Below, piece by piece: positions 49,201 to 59,718 of a stretch of 64,000 nucleotides of DNA (within the stretch, counting starts at the first letter, position 1; each line of letters starts with the position of its first letter). The notes under the pieces are model-generated. The model worked only from the letters and a program-made list of their open reading frames with translations, was not told the origin of the DNA and searched no databases. Both the position numbers and the translations under genes were made by a program. The DNA comes from Anaeramoeba ignava (taxonomy: Eukaryota; Metamonada; Anaeramoebidae), in NCBI GenBank assembly GCA_028826165.1, contig JAPDFW010000081.1:886501-950500 (forward strand), given 5' to 3'.

Positions 49201-49232
49201 GCACAGTTCATTTATTTTCAATCCAAAAATAA
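46226..49232 (+). CDS. WD40-repeat protein with long NQ tract, copy 1
   Basis: About 1,001 residues if one frame change in the repeat is allowed. N-terminal half: WD-like blades (DIVLWDILNQ, GGNIFIWKKYSK, IYVWDIDIE, AVILFF). Then a low-complexity tract (46927-47960) and a C-terminal half with further blades (AGNVFVWNPN, EGIIWYWNLK, TGNLIFWKTS, FIITASEDQTSKI, LTGHTAAVTSCDW, ATCSDDATIRLYS, WISCGSDCTVHLFS), about twelve blades, so probably a double propeller. The start was chosen by matching copy 2. The tract is read as NQ, then SK, then ENEN/NQ, then IK in successive frames. No homologue is recognised beyond WD40; a scaffold role is inferred. Confidence 0.8.
46927..47960 (+). repeat. AATCAA hexamer array in WD40 copy 1
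   Basis: About 1,030 bp, mostly perfect AATCAA with AATGAA, AATTCA and AATTGA variants. The equivalent tract in copy 2 is about 590 bp. Confidence 0.9.
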
Positions 49233-49451
49233 TAAAAACAAATAGATATTATTTAAATTCTTTTTACTCAAATTCTTTAAAATTTAAGTATTATTTTTTT
49301 TTTGATTTTGCAAAGATTACAATCGAATTTCATTTTTTTGAGAGGAACACATAAATAAAAAAATTTTTTTTGTCCAATTTTTAAACAAAATTTTTTACTA
49401 AATTTTTATTCATTTTTCTTTTTTTCTTTTTTCATTTTTTTAATAATAATA

Positions 49452-52017
49452 ATGAATTTATTAAATCAAAATAATTCAATTACTTTTGGTGTTTCAACAA
49501 ACTTATTTCGAAGTCTTTGGCCTTTAAGTAATTATTTTGATTCAAATAATATAAATGAATATCAAACTCATTCTCCTCTTGGTTCTAATATTGTTCTTTG
49601 GGATATTCTCAATCAATCATGTTCAACAATTCTTCATTCAAACGATCAAGCCTGCCTTTGTTCTACAGTTTCTCCTAATAATGTTTTATTTGCTACAAGT
49701 TATTTTGGTGGAAATATTTTTATTTGGAAAAAATATTCAAAATTATTTGAATTAAAAGTTGAAAAGGATTATGTTATTGAACTTGGTTTTTCAAATGATT
49801 CTTCAAAACTTTTTGCTTGCACTAGAAATCATGAAATATTTGATCAACATCAATCATCAACTATTTATGTTTGGGATATTGATATTGAATCACAAAATTA
49901 TAATTTGATTTATAAATTTACTGGTGATCCAGTTACTGCTTGTTTTGTTGATTCTTCTCATCTTTTTATTGGTGAATTTTGGAATAAAAAAAATAAATTA
50001 TATATTGTTGATATTTTAACTGGAAAAAAAACTTTTAAATTCAATTCAAAATGGAAAAATTATTCAGAAATAATGTGTTGTGATTTTTATTATCAAGAAA
50101 AAGTTTTAGCTATTGGCTTTTATAATGGTGTTGTTATTTTATTTTTTCTAAATCAAAATTTAAATGAAAATCAAAATCAAAATCAAAATCAAAATCAAAA
50201 TCAAAATCAAAATCAAAATCAAATCGAAAATCAAAATCAAATTCAAAATCAAAATCAAATTCAAAATCAAAATCAAAATCAAATTCAAAATCAAAATCAA
50301 ATTCAAAATCAAAATCAAAATCAAAATCAAATTGAAAATCAAATTGAAAATCAAAATCAAAATCAAAATCAAAATCAAAATCAAAATCAAAATCAAAATC
50401 AAAATCAAAATCAAAATCAAAATCAAAATCAAAATCAAAATCAAAATCAAAATCAAAATCAAAATCAAAATCAAATTCAAAATCAAAATCAAAATCAAAA
50501 TCAAAATCAAAATCAAAATCAAAATCAAAATCAAAATCAAAATCAAAATCAAAATAAAAATAAAAATCAAAATGAAAATAAAAATCAAAATCAAATTCAA
50601 AATCAAAATCAAAATCAAAATCAAAATCAAAATCAAATTCAAAATCAAATTGAAAATCAAATTCAAAATCAAAATCAAATTCAAATTGAAAATCAAAATC
50701 AAAATCAAAATCAAAATCAAAATGAAAATCAAAATAAAATTGAAAATGGTGAATTTTATCATTTGATTCAATCTCGAAAAACAGCTCCTATTCAAACATT
50801 AATTTTTTCTAAATCAGGATTACTTTTTCTTCCAACTAATAATGGAAATTGTCTTGTTTATCATATTCATAATTTTTCTTGTAATTATATTGATAAATAC
50901 CAAGGTCCTCAAAATGGTGAAATTAGTGTACTTTTCCCAAGTTTATCAGGAAAAAATATTTGGATTAGTAATGAAAATGGACTTTATTTTATTAATATTT
51001 TTGATCAAATTGAATCAAATTTAAATTTATTAAATATCAATAATTCAAAACTTTTCCAAATATCTTTTCACACCCTTTCTTGTTGTGGACTTGCTTGTGA
51101 TTCTGATTCTGAATTAATTTATTCAGGTGATCTTGCTGGAAATGTTTTTGTTTGGAATCCAAATAAATCACTTCTTCCACAATTTTCCAAAAAAATACAA
51201 GATACAAGTATAAGATGTATTTGTCTTTCAGAAAATAATTCAAAACTTGTTATTGGAACAATCGAAGGAATTATTTGGTATTGGAATTTAAAGTTAAATC
51301 AAATTTCAAAACTTTTTTCATTAAAATGTCCAATTAATTGTATTAAATCATTTCATTTTTCAAATGAAGAATATATTTGTTGTGGAGATTTAACTGGAAA
51401 TTTAATTTTTTGGAAAACTTCACAAATCAAACCTCAATCTTTTCCAAATTCACAATACAGAAATTTGGAATTTAAGTTTTTCACCTTCAAATAAATTTAT
51501 AATTACAGCAAGTGAAGATCAAACTTCAAAAATTTCTCAATTAAATTATCAATTCTTTTCAAATTCAAATTCAAATTTAAAATCAAATTCAAAATCAAAT
51601 TCAAAATTTATTGAAAATATTCAAACATTAACAGGACATACAGCAGCTGTAACTTCATGTGATTGGGGAAATAATCAAAAAATCGAAATAGTTGCAACAT
51701 GTTCTGATGATGCAACAATTAGACTTTATTCAGTTAAATATTCAAATTCCAATATTCCCACATTAGAACTTTCACAAATAATTTCAACAAATACTTTATA
51801 TATTACTTATCTTAAATTTGATGAAATGATGCAAAATATAGTTGTTACAACATGGGATGGACTTGTTGTTGCTTTTGAAATGGAAAACAAAAAAGAAATA
51901 CTTCGAAAAAGATTTCATGGAGGAAGTGTTGAAGGACTTATTTATAATCCAAAAAATAAAAATTGGATTAGTTGTGGTTCTGATTGCACAGTTCATTTAT
52001 TTTCAATCCAAAAATAA
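49452..52017 (+). CDS. WD40-repeat protein with long NQ tract, copy 2
   Basis: Tandem paralog of the gene at 46226, about 854 residues with one correction. Outside the tract the two copies are almost identical. The NQ tract (50150-50740) stays in one frame right through to ENGEFYHLIQ, unlike copy 1. Copy 2 has CC where copy 1 has C near 51444, so its frame runs to a stop at 51492-51494. The copy-1 sequence (EIWNLSFSPSNKFIITASED) shows the normal WD frame, and it resumes in copy 2's +1 frame up to the shared end HLFSIQK. So copy 2 is either a truncated gene (680 residues) or carries an assembly error. Confidence 0.8.
50150..50745 (+). repeat. AATCAA hexamer array in WD40 copy 2
   Basis: About 590 bp coding (NQ)n with NE, IQ and NK interruptions, in frame throughout. 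Confidence 0.9.
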
Positions 52018-52079
52018 TAAAAACAAATATTATTTTTTTTTCATTTTTTCTTTCTTTCATTTTTTCTTTCTTTTTTCAA

Positions 52080-53887
52080 ATGTTCAAACAAGATAAAAAT
52101 AAAAATAAAAATAAAAACAAACCAGAAAAACAAATTTATGCACAAATGCCAAGTTTCCCATTAGATTATGATCAACAATACCTAACAATTCATAAAGGTA
52201 AATTTTTTTTTTTGAATATTTCAATTTTAAATAAAAACAAAAACAAAAACAAAAATAAAATATAAAATAAAAGATAAAGAAGTCGAACCTTCTAAAGGAA
52301 TGCTTTCAGATATTGGGAATGCTTTTAAAAAGGCAAAGAAACAAACAACCAATCTTGTTAAAGAAATCAAGAAAGGAACATATGATCTTTCTTCAAAACC
52401 AGGAGATCTTTTAGAACTTTTTCCACTTCCAAAAAATGAAGTTGAAATTGATGATTTTAAAGCATATGCTTATCATAGAACCCAAACATTTTCTGGTTGG
52501 CTTTATATTTCTTCCAATTATTGCTGTTTTATTGCTCCTATAAAAGGTGGAAAAATTAAAGTGATTATTCCTTTGAGTGATATTGCTTTTATGAATGAAG
52601 CTTCATATGTTGAGGTTATTAACACAATTCCTAAATCTTATGCAGTTGTTCCTTTGGATCCTTTTAATACAATTCGTTCAGCAATTCTTTTAACTTGTCA
52701 TAGCGGATTTACTCATCAAGTTAAATTTTATTTTAATATTTATTTTAATATTTAATTATTTAATTTAATATTTATTTTAATATTTAATTTAATATTTATT
52801 TCAATATTTATTTTAATATTTAATTTAATATTTATTTTAATATTTAATTTAATATTTAATTTAATATTTAATTTAATATTTAATTTAATATTTAATTTAA
52901 TATTTAATTTAATATTTAATTTAATATTTAATTTAATATTTAATTTAATATTTAATTTAATATTTAATATTTAATTTATTTTTGGATTTTATTTTTTAAA
53001 TTTTTTCGATTTATTTAATATTTAATTTAATTTGGTCAATTTAATTTAATATTTCATCTTATTTATTTAAAAGTATTTCAAAAATTAGGAATCATTTATT
53101 TTAATTTGATTCAAACAGGTTTTATTTTAATCAACAACAATTTTTAATATTTATTTTAATATTTATTTTTGGATTTTAGTTTTTTAAATTTTCGAATTAT
53201 GAGAAAGTTTGGTCAACTCTATTCCATCTTCTTCAAAGTGTTCAAAAAATTAGGAATCAATTAATGATTCAAACAGGTTTTCAGCAATTTAATCAACAAC
53301 AACAACAACAACAATTTAACCAACAACAATTTAATCAACAACAATCTAATAAACAACAACAACAACCTAATCAACAGCAATCTAATCAACATCAACAATT
53401 TAATCAACAACAACAATTTAATCAACAACAATTTAATCAACAACAACAATTTAATCAACAACAGCAATTTAATCAACAACAATTTAACCAACAACAACTT
53501 AACCCACAACAAATGCAACAGATGTATCAAATGTATCAACTTCAACAAAATCAAATGAATCCAAAACAACAACCAATTCAACAATTAAATCAACAACAAA
53601 TGCAACAAATGTATCAGATGTTTCAAACATTCCAAAATCAAAATCAAATCCAAAATCAAAATCAAAATCAAAATCAAAATCAAAATCAAAATCAAAATCA
53701 AAATCAAAATCAAAATCAAAATCAAAATCAAAATCAAAATCAAAATCAAAATCAAAATCAAAATCAAAATCAAAATCAAAATCAAAATCAAAATCAAAAT
53801 CAAAATCAAAATCAAATTCAAAATCAAAACTTTTCACCTCAACAAGCTTTTCATTTATCAACAACATCATCTGATGATGAACTTTAA
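52080..53887 (+). CDS. GRAM-domain protein with Q/NQ-rich C-terminus
   Basis: Exons 52080-52197, 52274-52719 and 53180-53887; 423 residues. Lys/Asn-rich N-terminus, then a GRAM domain (about 105-200): FPLPKNEVEIDDFKAYAYH, GWLYISSNYCCFIAP, KVIIPLSDIAFM, and, across the last intron, GFTHQ | FFKFSNYEKVWSTLFHLLQ. The rest is Gln-rich (QQFNQQQ), then (NQ)n, ending SSDDEL. GRAM domains bind membrane lipids or phosphoinositides, so membrane association is inferred. The intron between exons 2 and 3 contains a scrambled copy of exon 3 (see findings). Confidence 0.82.
52720..53179. repeat. GRAM intron: TTTAATATTTAA repeat with exon remnant
   Basis: 52740-52975 is a TTTAATATTTAA repeat. 52976-53140 contains pieces of exon 3 and its acceptor region interleaved with the same repeat. 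The real acceptor is TTTTAG at 53174-53179. Confidence 0.85.
53636..53822 (+). repeat. Coding (AATCAA)n tract of the GRAM protein
   Basis: About 30 hexamers coding (NQ)n, with the Q-rich CAACAA tract at 53293-53520 upstream. Confidence 0.9.
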
Positions 53888-54065
53888 CTCAATTTTTATT
53901 TTCATTCTTTTTCAAATTTATCTTCATCCTTTTCATTTTCATTCTTTTTCAAATTTATTTTCATTCTTTTTCAAATTTATTTTCATCTCAAACAATTAAA
54001 ATGAAAAATGAAAAAAATTAAAACAATATTTATTTATTTATTTATTTAATTAATTAATTAATTAA

Positions 54066-57000
54066 TTAATTATCATCTCTTGTATAAGGACTTGAAGAAT
54101 CAAAAATCACAAAACTCTCAGAACTGAATTGAGGAAGAAATTTCAATTCATAATTTGCAAGTGAATCTAGAAAAGGGGAAGTAGAAACAAATCCAAGAAT
54201 CCATTCCACAATTTCTTTTGAATGATTACCAAAATCACGAGAATATTCATAAAACAAATGAGGAACAATAATCTTTCTTGCTTTTTGTATAATCTTGACT
54301 GTTGCTTCCAAATACACTCTTGCCGCATTTGAAAGTTCTTGGTCAAGTCTTTCTGCATGAAATACTCTGAAAGGAACAGCTCTAAGGGAAAAAGATGAAA
54401 GAGCAAAATGCATTCTTGAGTCTATTTTAGTTATACAATATTTTGATCTTCTATCTTCTTTTACAAAATATTCACTCATCTTCCCCTTAACAGGTTTCGT
54501 CCGATTATTCCTCAAAATTCCATCCTTAATATCCGCTAGCGAAAACATCATTCCTCCAATATCATATTTTGATTCATTCATGAATCGTCCAAATGTGCCT
54601 TTATCCTTTGGCACTCCATTCAAAATTCCTGAATGTGCAAGTAATACGTTGTAAATGTTAATAAAGAAACATTTTCTTTCATCTTCGACTAGAAGATCTA
54701 AATTCGCTTTTTGTAATTCTGTTGTTAAGTTGACAAATCTTCCAAAAATTACTGATTGTGAAATGGAATCAAAATCAATTTTTCTTGTGCTTGTTGAATA
54801 ATAGTATGAAAAAAGATCAATCACAGTTTTAATTAATCCATCAGCAAGGAGAGTTGGGTTTCGACAATTTCCATGAAATTTGATTGCCAAATTAAGTATT
54901 TTTTCATCTTTAGGGCGTGATATTAGGATTGCCTTAAAATTTATTAATTTTGAATTTGAATTTTAATTTTAATTTTGATTTTAATTTTAATTTTGATTTT
55001 GATTTTGATTTTAATTTTAATTTTAATTTTAATTTTGATTTTAAATTAAATTTTAATTTTAATTTAGATTTTAATTTTAATTTTATAAATGAATTTTAAT
55101 TTTAATTTTATAAATGAATTTTAATTTTAATTTTATATTTTAAATTTAAATGGTACTTTTGTTATCTTTTTAATTTTAGGAACTTGATCAGGATTTAATA
55201 TAAAATTTTTAAAATGAGGCGACGAATTAATCATATGAACAAAATACTCAAAAAGAACTCTTCTAGTTTCTTCTTGAATTTGCAAGAAAAATTCAGCAGA
55301 GAAATTTTCTTGTTCAAGTTGAAAAGCAATATCATCTCGGATTTTCTTTTGTAAACTTAATTCAAAAAGTGATTCTTGTTTAATAAACTTATTATTAATA
55401 ATTTCAGCCATTTTTCTCATTTCCTTGATTCCATTTTTATAGTTCATAATAAATTGATAATAAATCCAAAATTAATTCATTTTACTTTGAATTTCTTTCT
55501 TTTTATTTTTCTTGTTTTTTTTTTTTAAATCAAACCTCTGGATCTTGAATTTGAAGCATTTTTTCATTTTCAATATAAAAAAGAAGAGGTTCTTGTTGTA
55601 AATTTTCACATAAAACTTCCTTAAAAATTTGCAAAGCTGCAGGATCCATTAACATTTTTTCGAAAAGTTCGAAATTCTGATTTAAAAGAATAATAAAATA
55701 TTTTAAATATTCAAATGCAATAAAGAATTGTTTGAAATAATTTTTTTTTCACCTTTGATTGATCAATTATTGCGTTTTCTTCCATTTGAGAAATCATCAA
55801 CTAAATGATTAAAAAAAAATATAATGATTAAAATTAAAAAAAAATAATATAAAAATAATATAAAAATATTTGCATTCAAATTATCGGAATATTCAATCAT
55901 TTCAGAATCGGAAAGAGCATCTCGTTCTTCAGTTCCAGACATTAATTCTTCAAAAGATACTAAGTCATTTGAAATAGTTATCTGTTCCTCACCGGAATCA
56001 GAATTCTTAAATTGATCCAATTGATTTCTAAGTTGTTTATTCTCAATCACTTTAACTTTCAGTTGGTTTCGTAAAGTTGCAATTCTTTTTTCAACAGGAA
56101 CTTGGTTTTCATTCGAATTGACTTTTTTAAACATACTCTTTTCTTGTTCCTCTTTCACTTTTGCCCGAAGCTTTGGGATCTTTGCCTTCAGAATATCGAT
56201 CTCATCCTGAGCAAATTCTGGGACTTCAACCAATTTTTCATATTTGGATAAAAACTTCTTTGCCATTTCATATTGCTGGGAAACAATATAAAACTCGTCC
56301 TTTTTCTTATCAATCATGTGCTGATATTCATCTAATTTTCGGTACATTCGGTTGTTGAGACTTTGCAGTTGCATTTCTTTAATTTCACTCTTTAGATCAT
56401 CGTGAACTTTCTGCAAATTTTCATATTCTTTTTGTTTTTCATCAATTTCGCTTGTGATTTCTTTTTCTTCTTTGCTCATATGCTTCATTTCGCCAATCAT
56501 TTGTTCAAATTGAGAAGTTAATTGCTTATTTTCATCGAGTTTATCTTTGAGTCTTTGTTCTGCTCCACTTAATTTCATTTGAAGAGAGCCACTTAAGTCT
56601 TGGCTTTTCATTGTGTTGATTTCAAACTTCAATTTTTTCACTTGTAGCTTTAAAGATTCAATTTGTTCTTCTGTTGATTGATCTTCTTTTTGTTCTACTT
56701 TGTGTTTTGAATATGATGGTTCATTGATCACTTTTATTTTCACATATGCCATATGATCAGAGCTCATCCCGAGGAGTTCTAGATCAATGTTTGCCCAGAA
56801 ATTTTTTCCATTCAATTTTTCGCATTGAATATCAAATTTTGTATTTCCAGCTTCTCTTTATATTTGTTTTTTTTTTTGATATAAATTTTGATATAAATTT
56901 TGATATAAATTTTGATATAAATTTTGATATAAATTTAAATATAAATTTAAATATAAATTTTGATATAAATATAATTATAAATTTTGATATAAATATAATT

Positions 57001-59348
57001 ATAAATTTTGATATAAATTTTGATATAAATTTAATTATAAATATAATTATAAATATAATTATAAATATAATTATAAATTTTATTATAAATTTAATTATAA
57101 ATTTTATTATAAATTTTATTATAAATTTTATTATAAATTTTATTATAAATTTTATTATAAATTTAATTATAAATATAATTATATATTTAATTATAAATTT
57201 AATTATAAATATAATTATAAATATAATTATAAATTTAATTATAAATATAATTATAAATATAATTATAAATATAATTATAAATTTTATTATAAAATTATAA
57301 ATTTTATTATAAATTTTATTATAAATATAATTATAAATTTTAAATATAATTATAAATTTTATTATAAATATAATTATAAATATAATTATAAATTTAATTA
57401 TAAATTTAATTATAAATTTTATTATAAATTTTATTATAAATTTTATTATAAATTTTGATATAAATATAATTATAAATTTAATTATAAATTTAATTATAAA
57501 TTTTATTATAAATTTTATTATAAATTTTATTATAAATTTAATTATAAATTATTTTATTATAAATTTAATTATAAATTTAATTATAAATTTTATTATAAAT
57601 TTTATTATAAATATAATTATAAATTTAATTATAAATTTTATTATAAATATAATTATAAATTTAAATTTTATTATAAATTTTATTATAAATATAATTATAA
57701 ATTTTTATTATAAATTTTATTATAAATTTTATTATAAAATATAATTATATAAATTTTATTATAAATTTTATTATAAATTTTATTATAAATAATTATAAAT
57801 TTTATTATAAATATAATTATAAATATAATTATAAATATAATTATAAATATAATTATAAATAAATTATAAAATTATAAATTTTTATAAATTATAAATTATA
57901 TATTTAATTATAAATTTAATTATATATTTTATTATAAATTTTGATATAAATTTAAATATAAATTTTATTATAAATTTAATTATAAATTTTGATATAAATA
58001 TAATTATAAATTTTGATATAAATATAAATATAAATTTAATTATAAATTTAATTATAAATTTAATTATAAATTTAATTATAAATTTTATTATAAATTTAAA
58101 TATAAATATAATTATAAATTTAATTATAAATTTAATTATAAATTTTATTATAAATTTTATTATAAATATAATTATAAATTTAATTATAAATTTTATTATA
58201 TATTTTATTATAAATTTAATTATAAATTTAATTATAAATTTAATTATAAATTTAATTATATATTTTATTATAAATATAATTATAAATATAATTATAAATT
58301 TTATTATAAATATAATTATAAAATTTAATTATAAATTTAATTATAAATATAATTATAAATTTTATTATAAATATAATTATAAATTTTAATTATAAATATA
58401 ATTATAAATTTAATTATAAATATAATTATAAATTTAATTATAAATTTTGTTATAAATTTTATTATAAATTTTGTTATAAATTTTATAAATTTTATTATAA
58501 ATTTAATTATAAATATAATTATAAATTTTGATATAAATATAATTATAAATTTTATTATAAATTTAATTATAAATATAATTATAAATATAATTATAAATAT
58601 AATTATAAATTTTGTTATAAATTCTTTTTATAAATATAGTTATAAATTTTGTTATAAATTTTATTATAAATATAATTATAAATTTTATTATAAATTTAAT
58701 TATAAATTTAATTATAAATTTAATTATAAATTTTATTATAAATTTTGATATAAATTTAAATATAAATTTAATTATAAATTTAATTATAAATTTAATTATA
58801 AATTTAATTATAAATTTTATTATAAATTTAATTATAAATATAATTATAAATTTTATTATAAATTTTATTATAAATGTAATTGTAAATATAATTATAAATT
58901 TTATTATAAATATAAATATAAATTTAATTATAAATATAAATATAATTATAAATATAATTATAAATATTATTATAAATTTAATTATAAATTTAATTATAAA
59001 TTTTATTATAAATTTAATTTCAAAATTCTTTTAAAAAAATGTATTCTAAACAAGAAAAAAAAAGTGAATAATTTACTCTTGTGCTTTTAAAAGAATTGAA
59101 TTAATAATAGCTTTTTTATCAAGAGAAAGATGAGGTTGGGAATCTGAAATCAAAGCCCATGTAGTTTTTTTCAAAAATTCTTTTTTTGATTTTGCACCAA
59201 ATAATTTAATTGCTTCTGAATTAACAAGTTGAAATGTTGAATTTGTTTTGATCAAAATTGAAGGAATTGAATCTTCAAGAAAAGATTGTTTAAATTGTTT
59301 TATTTGATTTTTATGTAAAATTCGACTTAAAGATTGAAAAGATCCCAT
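54066..59348 (-). CDS. PAS - coiled coil - RGS - DUF547 protein
   Basis: Exons 59348-59077, 56855-55874, 55800-55753, 55676-55536, 55423-55157 and 54932-54066; 858 residues; every junction keeps phase. Residues about 25-130 form a PAS fold (PSILIKTNSTFQLVNSEAIKLFG, then NGKNFWANIDLE, split by a 2.2-kb intron). A long coiled coil follows (about 150-400), then an RGS domain (FEKMLMDPAALQIFKEVL, LLFYIENEKMLQ, MAEIINNKFI, TRRVLFEYFVHMINS) and a DUF547 domain (ERKCFFINIYNVLLAHS, MFSLADIKDGILRNN, DSRMHFALSSFSLRA, YSRDFG). RGS domains speed GTP hydrolysis by G-alpha. DUF547 has papain-like or unknown function. Intron 2 has a GC donor at 55873-55872. A sensor-coupled G-protein regulator is inferred. 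Confidence 0.8.
54933..55156. repeat. Intron repeat, TTTTAATTTTGATT unit
   Basis: Intron between the RGS and DUF547 exons, 54950-55140 of AATTTT/GATTTT units. Confidence 0.75.
56856..59076. repeat. PAS intron: ATAAATTTAATT / TATAATTATAAAT repeat
   Basis: 2.2 kb, the second longest intron, splitting the PAS domain. Near-perfect TTATAAATTTTATTA and TTATAAATATAA units from 56875 to 59010, with a GATATAAATTT subtype at both ends. Confidence 0.88.
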
Positions 59349-59718
59349 GTTCTTTAAAAGTTTAAAAGTTTAAAAGTTAAAAGTTAAAATTTAAAAGTTT
59401 AAAACGGAAAATTTAAAAAAGAAAAAGAAAAAAGAAATGCGAAAAATAAACTGGAAAGAAAAAGATTAAAAATTTTTTAAAAAGAAAAAGAAATGAAAAT
59501 GAAAAAGAAAAGGAAAAAAAAATGAAAAAAATTTTTGAAATTGTTTTTTTGTTTTTTTATTTTAATTTATTTGAATTTTTTCCAATTCAAAAAAAAATCA
59601 AAAAAAAATGGAAAAAAAAAATGGAAAAAAAAAAGTGAAAAAGAAAACATTTGTTTTATTTGCAATTTTCTCCACTAATCATTTTTTTTTTTGGTAATTC
59701 ACATCTGGAAAAAATCCA
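59349..59718. other. Intergenic A/T-rich region, PAS-RGS gene / kinase
   Basis: 370 bp between head of the PAS-RGS gene and tail of the kinase on the same strand. Contains AAAAGTTTAAAAG short repeats (59350-59400) and A-rich runs with an AAAATGAAAAAAATTTTT element near 59517-59537. No gene seen. Confidence 0.6.

Noticed and set aside
56746-57300. Plus-strand ORF with INFDINFDI/IINFIIN repeats
   Set aside because: Lies over the PAS-RGS coiled-coil start and its repeat-filled intron on the other strand; a translated microsatellite.
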